From Haematococcus lacustris (Eukaryota > Chlorophyta > Chlorophyceae > Chlamydomonadales > Haematococcaceae), in assembly GCA_030144725.1 (NCBI GenBank), contig JASKMD010000006.1, forward strand, positions 10,422,832 through 10,486,831: a stretch of DNA of 64,000 nucleotides. Direction: 5' to 3'. Shown piece after piece: positions 36,801 to 46,938 of this stretch (the stretch's first letter is position 1; every line of letters starts with the position of its first letter). The position numbers and the translations under genes were made by a program. A model generated the notes under the pieces. That model saw only the letters and a list, made by a program, of their open reading frames with translations. It made no database searches and was not told the origin of the DNA.

Positions 36801-39076
36801 AGCACAGCTCCATGGGCCCTCCCCCTACAGCGGGGAGCCTGCTGCTGGGGCACAGCAGCTGGTGCCGCCCCGGGAGCCACTGACGGCTGCTCATGTCCAG
36901 GTCCAACAGCTGGTCCAGCTCCTGACCCGGCTGCAGCAGGTGGGGCAGGTGCCGGGGGGCCTGGCCACTGCACACCAGCTGCTGGTGCAGCAGGCTATGC
37001 AGCAGCAGCAGCAGGAAGTCGACAGGGTGTACCGACAGAACCAACCGCTCCAGCTGTCCCAACTGCCCCAACCAACACAGCAACAGCAGCACCACGGAGG
37101 GTACGAGGACTGTGAGGCTGTTGACGCATCAGCTGTGAGTCGTGGCTGTGCTAGGGCCGTGGCCAAAGGCAGGGACAGGATCCACCCACCTCCCAATCAG
37201 CCGCCTGCTTCCACCAAACGTACAGCGTGTGCACCTCACTTGCCACCGGAACAGGCAGTACAGGCAGTACATCATGAGGTGGAGGCCCGGCCGCCGCTCA
37301 GCCAAGCAGCAGCGCTGACCCAGGAGGGGCGTGGGGGAGGGGCAGAGCAGCGCCTCGGACAGTGGCAACGCTTGCCAGGCCCTGCCAGCAGCCCGCGAGC
37401 CATGCTGCCACCAGCCACCCTGCCTGCCGCCGCAGCCTGCAGCCCCATTACTGCCTCCAAATCACTAACACCAGGTGGTGCCAGTGCCAGCGGCTGTGCC
37501 TCCTCACGCCTGCCAGGCAGTGCCTTGCAGCCGCCCTCTTCAGCTCTGCTGGCCCTGCTGACCCAGCTGCCCTGCCCCATCACACCCCAAGCACCCCCCG
37601 CTGCTGCGGCTGCTGCACCCACCAGCCCAGCACCCCTCCCTGATCTACCCGTTGCCCTACCCCCCCTTGGGGCCCCATCCCCTGCTGCCCCGCCCCCCCT
37701 CCTGCCCCAGCCCCCCCAAGCCTCAGCAGCGGGTCAGGGGTTGGGGGGTGGGATCACCCTGCACGACTTGGTCCAGGCGGTGTCGGGCTACTGCACAGCT
37801 CAGGGCGTGGCACCTACCCCTGGCAACGTCCTCAAGGCCCAGGCTGTGGTGCAGCTGCTGCAGGAGGCAGACGTGGCCGGGGCCAGCACCATCCTGCAGC
37901 AGCTGCAGCAGCAGGCGGGGCAGTGGCTGGCGGCTGCAGCCTGCGGTGCGGAGGGGAGAGGGGTAAAGGCTGAGCGGCAGGGGGGGCCAGATATGGTCAC
38001 ACCAGCAGTGGTGGGCACCCTGGCCGCCCCCACAGCGGGCACAGGAGCTGATGCGGCTGCCCATCCATCACCAGCAGCAGCAGTGGCAGCGGGACTTGGA
38101 GGGCCTGTACCTGCCCAAGGAACAGCAGCAGCGTCAGTCCAGCCTGTTACGGCCGTGGCTGGGACTGGGCCATCCTGGCCTGCAACCGCCCTGCCGCTTC
38201 TCCCTCTACACATCGCCGCCAAGCCAGACATCCATGCTGACTGGGCCCTCTCCCTGCACCCAGCCATCGTCAAGGTCAGCACTGAGACTGAGCCCAGCCT
38301 GCTGCCCGACCCCTACCCCGCCCTCCGGGCTTGCTCTTGTCCCAATTGGCTTGCCCAGCTCCAACCCCTGCCACCCTCGTGCCACCCCTCGCACCTGCTC
38401 CCTACCACAGCCACCACCTTTGCCACCACCTTCGCCAACACATTCATCACCTACCTTACAGTCCAAGGGTTAGGATTAGGGTCAGGGATAGGGTTAAGCC
38501 TAACCCTGGGTTGAGCTCAATCCTAATAGGTGTGGCTTAGGGTAAGGCCTAACCCTGATCCTAACCCTGATCCTAACCCTAACCTTCCTCGCCTACCCTG
38601 CAGATCAAATGCAACTATGCAATGCACAACACCCCCCCTGCCAGTATGCCTTACCCCCAACACACACGCTCCTCCCCTCCCCCCAAACCACACCATGGAA
38701 CTAGAACCCCCACTACACACCCCTGATCCTCTCTTGCACGCCCTCCTCGCGCTTGAACAGCACAGCCCTGCCGGGCCTTACCTTCCACCCCTCCCACTGC
38801 TGCTCTATCACTGTGCCACTCACTCACTTCTCACACACCTCACTCACATTTCATTGCTCTCACTCATCTCACTCCTACCTGGCACCCCTGCCCTCTGTAC
38901 AGGTGTACGCTGACCTGCAGGCAGCGCACAGCGCCTTGCGTGCTGCCTGCCGACCCCCCAGCACCCACATGCTAACCCCCACCCTCTGCAGCCCTGACCC
39001 CCTGCTGGCGCCTGCTGCCAGCAGGTTAGGGGAGGGGCTAGCCGGGGCACTGGGGCTGGCAGGTCGAGTTGCCTGA
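33827..39076 (+). CDS. Unrecognised low-complexity protein, nuclear-regulator-like composition
   Basis: No family recognised. Proposed exons: 33827-33934 (MSQRMLKELRNLTPWQWDTR..., ending AFEK), 34067-34114, 34140-34226 (SGGHYTSAYQTIDADHVTRL), one or two small exons around 34393-34583 (ending GLKRAHRSPPAPAEAK), a very large exon from about 34984 to 38274, and 38903-39076 (TGA). The large exon encodes about 1,100 residues rich in Ala, Pro, Ser, Gln and Gly, with Gln-rich patches (QVQQLVQLLTRLQQV; YRQNQPLQLSQLPQ) and a Leu-rich helical block (ITLHDLVQAVSGYCTAQ ... VVQLLQEADVAGAS). It ends HADWALSLHPAIVK, then VYADLQAAHSALRAACR in the last exon, in phase. The composition resembles transcription or chromatin cofactors, but that is inference. 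The gene is divergent from the JmjC gene. Small 5' exons are uncertain. Confidence 0.55.
38466..38586. repeat. Telomere-like TTAGGG/CCCTAA inverted cluster in intron
   Basis: TTAGG(A/G)T-type units on one side face CCTAACCCTGAT units on the other over 120 bp, within the last intron of the preceding gene. Confidence 0.75.
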
Positions 39077-40740
39077 AGCCCCGCTGAAACGTTGCGTGGT
39101 GGCCATCGCGCGGTCATCGCGTGATGGCGCAGCACAACACAGCGCGATGACGCATGTGACCTAACTAGGCACGACGATCGGACAAACATGAAATCATGGT
39201 TCGGTGGGTAGGTGGTTTATGGCTTCGTTGCTCGCGCCCGTCGGACATGTATAAAGGTTTGCCTAACCCTGCATTTTTGCTATGAGGAAAAGAGTTGCCT
39301 TGACCTGCTTGTGTTTGCCTTCGCTTGTTAATGATACACTGACATAAGGATGCCTGCTGAAACAGTAGGCTATGATTCACCGTGTTTCCTATGTTCTTTG
39401 GCTTTGACGGGTTGTGGGATCTTTCACGTGTAACGTTGACAAAGCAATACTGGGGGGCTGCCAGCATGCGTAACTATGCTGATGTACAGAATCCACGTCT
39501 TATGGCTTTGGGCTATCGTAGACAGTTTGTCGTCAGGTCGCGGTAAATTCGGATGGCTAGCATCAACTTTTCTGGACCCTGTGATTACACACATCCCCCT
39601 TTGTAAAGGGTTCAGCATGTTATGTTGGGGTTGACTTGCTGTAGCTAACTTTCTTCGCCCCCTCCGCAACAGGGCCTCGTCGCGTACATACACCCACTCC
39701 TGGCCTGGCTTACCCGGCATTGGCATAGCCTTCCCATCTGAACAGCTTAGTGTGGCCCTGGTGTAGCGTTACAGCGGTCAATGGTGTTCTGAAGTCTCCG
39801 GAACAGACTAGGGCGTAGTCAAGGATGTCTCAATCTGCTAGGTATTTGAACCCAGCCTCAGAACACCACCACCATTTTACATCTTACACTTGCATGGGGA
39901 GATCCAGATCTGCATGACTGCATGGGCATCAGTGATTTTTGTTTCAAAACAGTCACGAAGGGTCCAGGATCATCACATGGCTGGTTACGCAGCTGGTCCC
40001 GACTGGTAACGATAAACAAGTATCGCAGCTTTTTCTTATGCCACAAATCATTATTACAATCTATTATATTAAAACTGCTAGGGGGGGGGGTCGGCGGAAC
40101 GGCCTGCGATTGCGCGCACAGCCTCGCAATAATTATGTAAGGACTCCCTCCGCACAGAATCGCGAAAGATGCACTGTGCCGTGAGATCGACTTCCGATCT
40201 GCGGTTCTAATGCCCCACAAATAGTAGCTACCAGCGAACCTGGCTCAGCAAACGATGGCGATGCATCCAGCGCAGAGATAGTTTAAAGTCAGCGGACGGT
40301 CTAAAGTCAAACGGTTCACAGCCAAAAGTCAAACGAGTCAAGTCTAACGATGGCTGCGGCCACATTTGGCTGCGGCTGCTGACGAGTCACTGCGTAGCCA
40401 GCTCCAATAGCCTCCTCATGCGACCCTCCTCCGTGCCGCTCTAACAGGGCATTGCGACAAGTAGGCTGGATGATTGCAGCTGGCCTTCATGCCGTGCCAG
40501 GCCACGCTGTAACGATGGGGCTTTGTACACAGGGTATACGTAGCGTACCCCGAATACCAAAGGTTTGACCGTGATAGTGCAAAGCATGCAGGGCGCACAA
40601 TCCACCGTAACTGCGGTGTATCCGTAACCGCGGGTCAAATGCAAGTCGCTGCGATATGCAGCCAGCCAGCCATGACAGTCATTGCACGGGAACCACCTGA
40701 TGATGCATACGAGGAATGTGGCGACAAGACATGGCATGGC
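39077..40740. other. Intergenic stretch, AT-richer, with mobile-element debris
   Basis: No host gene recognised. It contains the LTR-retrotransposon 3' end described next, a box A/box B-like pair at about 39,755-39,855, and open frames around 39,858-40,220 (minus) and 40,441-40,791 (minus) without family resemblance. Confidence 0.45.
39430..39727 (-). mobile_element. LTR-retrotransposon 3' end: pol C-terminus, polypurine tract, LTR start
   Basis: On the minus strand, GQEWVYVRDEALLRRGRRK is followed after a short spacer by a polypurine stretch (AAAGGGGGA) and TGTGTGTAATC starting at 39,593, the usual order of pol end, PPT and 3' LTR. The same arrangement with related sequence is at 62,466-62,600. 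The LTR 3' boundary and any 5' LTR were not found, so length is unknown. Confidence 0.55.
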
Positions 40741-40742
40741 GG

Positions 40743-42055
40743 ACGGGCAGCCGGTCAGGGTAGGGCAGCAGCAGGGCAGCCGGGCAGCCATCAGGGTAGG
40801 GCAGCAGCAGCGCAGCAGGGCATCAAGGCAGCCGGTCAGGGTAGGGCAGCAGCAGGGCAGCCGGACAGGGTAGGATAGGAGCAGGGCAGCCGGTCAGGGT
40901 GGGGCAGCAGCACGGCAGCCGGACAGGGTAGGGTAGGAGCAGGGCAGCAGCAGGGCAGCAGGGCAGCCGGTCAGGGTAGGGCAGCAGCAGGGCATCAGGG
41001 CAGCCGGTCAGGGTAGGGCAGCAGCAGGGCATCAGGGCAGCCGGTCAGGGTAGGGCTGCAGCAGCGCAGCCGGTCAGGGTAGGGCAGCAGCAGGGCAGCC
41101 GGGCAGCCATCAGGATAGGGCAGCAGCAGGGCATCAGGGCAGCCGGTCAGGGTAGGGCAGCAGCAGCGCAGCCAGACAGGGTAGGATAGGAGCAGGGCAG
41201 CCGGTCAGGGTGGGGCAGCAGCACGGCAGCCGGACAGGGTAGGGTAGGAGCAGGGCAGCAGCAGGGCAGCAGGGCAGCCAGTCAGGGTAGGGCAGCAGCA
41301 GGGAAGCCAGGCAGCCGGTCAGGGTAGGGCAGCAGCAGGGCATCAGGGCAGCCGGTCAGGGTAGGGCTGCAGCAGCGCAGCAGGGCAGGGTAGGGCAGCA
41401 GCAGGGCAGCCGGGCAGCCATCAGGGTAGGGCAGCAGCAGCGCAGCAGGGCATCAGGGCAGCCGGTCAGGGTAGGGCAGCAGCAGCGCAGCCAGACAGGG
41501 TAGGATAGGAGCAGGGCAGCCGGTCAGGGTGGGGCAGCAGCACGGCAGCCGGACAGGGTAGGGTAGGAGCAGGGCAGCAGCAGGGCAGCAGGGCAGCCGG
41601 TCAGGGTAGGGCAGCAGCAGGGAAGCCAGGCAGCCGGTCAGGGTAGGGCAGCAGCAGGGCATCAGGGCAGCCGGTCAGGGTAGGGCTGCAGCAGCGCAGC
41701 CGGTCAGGGTAGGGCAGCAGCAGGGCAGCCGGGCAGGGCAGGGCAGCAGCAGGGCAGCTGGACAGGGTAGGATAGGAGCAGGGCAGCCGGTCAGGGTGGG
41801 GCAGCAGCACGGCAGCCGGACAGGGTAGGGTAGGAGCAGGGCAGCAGGGCAGCCGGTCAGGGTAGGGCAGCAGCAGGGAAGCCAGGCAGCCGGTCAGGGT
41901 AGGGCAGCAGCAGGGCAGCTGGGCAGCCATCAGGGTAGGGCAGCAGCAGCGCAGCAGGGCATCAGGGCAGCCGGTCAGGGTAGGGCAGCAGCAGGGCAGC
42001 CGGGCAGGGTAGGGCAGCAGCAGGGCAGCCGGGCAGGGTAGGGCAGCAGCAGGGT
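40743..42055. repeat. GGGCAGCAGCAG / CCGGTCAGGGTA satellite with higher-order period of about 319 bp
   Basis: The basic units are GGCAGCCGGTCAGGGTAGG and GCAGCAGCAGGGCAGC. They are organised into a higher-order repeat: the segment containing GGATAGGAGCAGGGCAGCC recurs at about 40,873, 41,184, 41,503 and 41,770. Translated minus frames at 41,134-41,343 and 41,453-41,662 are nearly identical and offset by 319 bp. These ORFs are repeat artefacts. Confidence 0.9.
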
Positions 42056-42059
42056 GGGA

Positions 42060-43130
42060 GTTATTATGGTTGTTGTGCATACTCACTTTAGCCTACATAC
42101 TCACTTTTGCAGAATGATGACCTTGCACCTACGGTTCGCCCTACAGACCTACGCATACAGTATATACATACGTATCTACCATCATTATAGTCGCCGCATA
42201 CGCTTTAGGCCAACCCTACAGGTTATGTTGTGTACAGTGAGGTGTTTGCTGCATAGCCTGCTGGCCCTGACTTAGTTACTCAGACTCAGCACTCAAACTC
42301 ACACATCCAGCAGTTAGACTCAGCGCTCAGCACTATGGCCTGGTGCAAGAGCTGGTGCAAGGACTGGTGCAATAGCATTGTGGCCGGAGGTCCGTCTGCC
42401 CCGTCCGCTGTCGGACGGGCCCGCTGTACTAGTCAAAAAATCAATATCGCACGCAAAAAGACATTTTTTCGGTTACGAAGCAGCCAAGGCCAGCCAACGC
42501 AAGGGTACGTTTGGTAACGAAATCCAGGCCTAGAAAACAAGCTTTTGGTTCCGATCGTTAGTTTGGTTCCGATTCGTTACGTATTACGCAAAAAAAATCA
42601 CTGATGGGCATGCTACACCTGAGCCGACTGCACAGCGGCAAATGTTGAGCAAGGCTGACACGTCCCGATCATAGAACCTGCAGGGGTGTGGGAGGTTGGC
42701 AATGTTAGGTCATGTGCCAGGTCATGTAGGATATGCTTAGGTCATGCACATATGTAGCATTAAGCCAGTGGTCACCTGATGTTGTTGCTTATTTGGTACA
42801 TCAAGCTATTGACGCGGGGTCGCTTTGCCTTCTTGTACACTGCCAGCAGCCTTTCCCTTGACCCAGCAAATCTTTCCCATGGCCTTACCCAGCCTGTTCA
42901 CATGCAATAGGCAAGCAACGCACATTGGCCAAGATCTGGGCTGTGGTGAGTAGGCCGTACCCAGCCAGTGTGTGTGCTACTGTGTGTGCCCACAATGCTT
43001 GTCTTGGCCATGGCTTGACCTGAGCTCCCACAGTGTCTCTTCCTGTGTGCCTTGGTTGCAGACTATCAGGCAGGCTTGTGAATCTTCAGATGTCAGATAT
43101 TCAGATTTTCATTTGCACCATCATGCTATA
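42060..43130. other. Intergenic stretch, nothing recognised
   Basis: The only notable features are a duplicated GGTTCCGAT(C)GTTA(G/C)-type motif at 42,545-42,585 and short A-runs near 42,590. Confidence 0.4.
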
Positions 43131-43379
43131 GTATCAGGGGTGCTATGGTCGCCCCCTGGCCCAGGTGACACAGGTCGCCCCCTGCTACTCGCCTATCGGG
43201 CAGCAGGCTTTAGCGGCAGCGTCACCATTGGCAGCAGGGGTGTGCCTGTCAAGCAGATGCTACGGGAGGCATGCAAGCAGCTGCCAGGGCGTGTGGTGCT
43301 GGTACGTGAGTTCCGTACCAGCCGGATCAGCTCTGCCCGCGACAACATGGTGCAAGGCCAGGCAAACTACTTCAGGTGA
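43130..43379 (+). pseudogene. TnpB/Fanzor-like C-terminal fragment
   Basis: The frame reads AAGFSGSVTIG, SRGVPVKQMLREACKQL, PGRVVLVREFRTSRISSARD, NMVQGQANYFR and then TGA. The block (G-rich loop, VPVKQML helix, VVLV-EFRTS) resembles the C-terminal part of TnpB/Fanzor-type RNA-guided nucleases in algae, where EFRTS normally leads into a CxxC zinc finger and then a RuvC-III D-R-D-x-x-A-A-L-N motif. Here the cysteine positions are occupied by ISSAR, and no RuvC-III motif follows. Read as a truncated relic. The family assignment rests on motif memory only; it could also be a different transposon protein. Confidence 0.45.
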
Positions 43380-43588
43380 GAGACCTCAGGTGCATCTGCA
43401 TTGTAGGAGGGGTCATTACATAGCTGTATGATAGCCTCCCACACCGACCTAGACTGTGCCCTGCACCGTGTAGACTAGACAAGATGTAACCTGGCACTTG
43501 GCCTGGCAAGGAAAGATGTTACAAATGTGCATTGACCAATGTCGCCTTGCAGGTGGCTGCTGCGTGCACCCTGCTGCGTGCCCTTTCA

Positions 43589-44671
43589 ATGCATTTAGCA
43601 GCAAGTGCTGCACCATTGCGTCGCCAAGCCACACCACAGCTGCGATGCCACAGCGCAACGCGAGCGGTCGCCAAATTCGCGGAGCTGTCACAGCGTGGTT
43701 TCTCTTCGCGGTGGGTGCAACTTCCCAATGACTGGACACGCAATAGATAAACAGCAGCCTGTCGGCCAATGGGTGGCTATAGGCTAGTTTCCTCTTGTCA
43801 AGTTTGGCTTGGCTGCACAGGGGTGGCTAGGCGCTTGCAGGGGTGGCTAGGTGCTTGCAGGGGTGGCTAGGTGCTTGCAGGGGTGGCTTGGCTGCACAGG
43901 GAGGCTAGAGCATTAGCATGCAGGCTGCATGCTGCTGCAATAAAACAGAAATAAACATATAGATGTATTGCTCAAGCCTCCCTTTGCAGCCGTAGAGCCC
44001 TGCCACCCCTCCCCCTCGGTGCTGTGCAGGTCGCTGCAGCACTTCCAGCTGGCAATAGTTGGGGACCTGCACCTGGCGCCCGAGCAAATGCCGCTATTTC
44101 AAGCTGCCCGGGATCAGCTGGTCAGCGCCATGGGCGCTGCAGACAACCCCACTCATGATACAGGTGCAGCAGCATACCTGGTCAGGCCAGTAGGAGGTGT
44201 GCATGGGCAGCAGCGGGGGCAAGGCCCCAAGCAGCCGACCAGCCTGACCATGAGCTCTGCAGACAGCCCTGCTCGGGAAAGATGCTGCGGCAAACCTGAC
44301 CATGCCAACTAGCAGGGAGCAGTGTTGCATGCATGCTGCCCGGCGCATGCCATGTGATTGTAGGAGGTGGCTGCATGCGAGGTGGCTAGCACCTCCACAC
44401 ACACATACACTGTTGCAGCAACGCCACAAGCAAGTGCCACATGGTGATGCTGATGATAGGGCAGGGGGGTCTAGTCCCCATCACTTGACATGCCCCACAT
44501 GCCTGGGGCCATGCAAGGAGGAAGTCTGGGTCATAACTGCCATAACCACCAGCCTGGCAAGACTGCGTGGCCTTGGCCATAAGGCAAACTCAACGCAGAA
44601 GGGCAGGGGGGCCAGCAGAAGGGGCAGCAGGCCCCCTCCTCCCATCCAGTCCACTACCTGGGACGCCACTG

Positions 44672-44710
<39 letters not shown>

Positions 44711-45650
44711 AGGAAAGCTGGCGAACTTAGGATTGTGAGGCCAGCACCCTGGTCCTGGCAGGGAACTCTGCCTCGGTGGCTGCTGCAGTGTGATGCAAGC
44801 TGGTGTGATGCAAGCTGAGCGCCGGGTAGGCATGCATGCGCATGCAAGCCGCGGCGTATGCAGGGGCCAGGGTGGTGCAGCTGGGGGACCTGGGCCATGC
44901 ACGCCACGCTTCAGGCTCCGTGGCGTGCTTTGAGTTTGCCCGGTGAGGCCTGCTAGGGTGAACACCGCCGCCACCCTCTCACCACTACCACCACCTCACT
45001 CCCTCACTCTGCTTCGATACCATGCCAGCTAATGGACTTGGGTGGGTCCACACGCAACCCTGAACCCTAACCCTTAATGTGGTGAAGCACTAAATACACT
45101 AACCTGCCATGGCGGCTCTATGGCCTCCCTGATCCCCTAGCCGCCTCACAGAAGCATGCATGCACAGTAGGGCTGAAGTGGTGCGCCGCTCCCTGCCTGC
45201 AGCGATTACCTGGACTCGTTCCAAGTGCCATACAGCCTGGTGCTGGGCAACCATGACCTGGAAGGCAGGTGCTACTATGGCTCTATGGCTGGGGCAGGGC
45301 ATGCAGGGTAGGGGCAACACGTCCATAGCTGGGGCAGATGGCACTCAACGTCTAAGTTCCTATCTGTTCCCTGGAGACAAGAGAACACGACAAACAGGGC
45401 GACTGACACTAGTCACGTCTCTGTGTATGTTCATGGCTGGGGCAGATGGCACAGCCATCAGGGATACGGAGCACCGGCAGGAGGCCTTGTACCGTGTCTT
45501 GGTGACACGCCCTGACGCTACAGGGTCCTGTCCTGGCTGCAGCAGGCAATTCAGCAGCTCCAAATGCTGCAGCAGGTCCCGCCCAAGCAGCAGCAAACGG
45601 AGCAGCAGCAGCAGCAGTGTGCAGCATCTGTGTATTGCAGCAGGTCTTGT

Positions 45651-45682
<32 letters not shown>

Positions 45683-46907
45683 AGCGATAGTCCGCAGAAG
45701 CGCCAGTGGCAGCAGGACAAGCAGGCTGCACTGTTGAGGCTGAGCCAGGGGCAAGGTCAGCTTAGGCAGCAGGTCTTGGAGCAGAGTGTGGTGCAGTGGT
45801 GTACCCCTCCCCCCCTGATGTCCCTGCTGCTCCCAGGGGAGGAGTTTGAGACAGACAGTGACGCGCTGCAGGGCTGGCAGCGAGTGTGGAGGCAGCCCTA
45901 CGCCTGGTGAGCTGCCAGCCCCCTGCAGGCAGCCAGGGTGGCCAGGCCTGCGTGACAGTGAAGCTCCCTAGGGACTTGAGCTGGCCCTGAGTCAGTTCAG
46001 CATCTGCCGCCGCCACCACCACCGTTGCCATTATCACCATCACCACAGCCGCCACTAGCTGCAGCCACCACCACCGCTGCCACCCCCACTCCTGCCCACC
46101 CACCACGCCATTGCCACCAGCACCAGCACCGGCAACACTGCCACCACTGTTTGTGCCCTTTGCCTGCTACATTATTTCGGCGCTCATGGACCCTTCATTC
46201 ATCCCATGCTTCCCATGCCTCACCCTTTGCATCACCCTTTGCATCACTCTTCACTCATCACTTACGCAGGACAGCTGACCTGGGTCATGTGAAGGCCATA
46301 GGCCTGTCCACCACTGGCTTCCGCTCCAACCCCTGCAGCCACCATGAGGTGGGCTGCCTGCACCCAGCTGCTCGTGTGGGCGGTGCGGAGGTCACAGGGC
46401 CGGGTCCACAATAGCTAGGGGCAGGTGTAGAGGGGTAAGGGAGGGGTAGGGAGGGGCAGGAGTAGTTGGTCAGGAAGTTATATGGAGGGGCAGGGAGGGG
46501 CAGGGGTAATTAGTCATGAAGGAAGCATACTAGGGAGAAGGGGTGGAATGACACTGGCTGGGCAGCGGTGGGATGACACCCACTATGGGGCTGTGGTGAG
46601 TCATGCAAGGCCAGGCTATGAGATAGGCACCTGGCTCCGATCTCAGTCTCCGGTGCCTGCCCTTAGGTACCTCTGGCATGTGCAATGCCATCATACGCAT
46701 GGGCCCTGGCTGCTCCTGTTTTTTTGACAGCATATAAATGGGGAAACGGTTCACACATAACAGCATTTCTTCAGCCTTCTTTAGCTTGGCTCCACTTAGC
46801 CTGGTTCAGGGTCGGTAGCTGAACCCAGTGGCTAGTATGTTAACATGCACATCATCAGCATGACCAGCAGCACAGTGGCAGCTGGCCACCGCCGCCGCAG
46901 CCACAGC

Positions 46908-46938
<31 letters not shown>

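Noticed and set aside
40823..42086. Three 69-residue minus ORFs repeating PYPDRLPCC-type sequence
   Set aside because: Satellite translations with a 311-319 bp offset, not a gene family.
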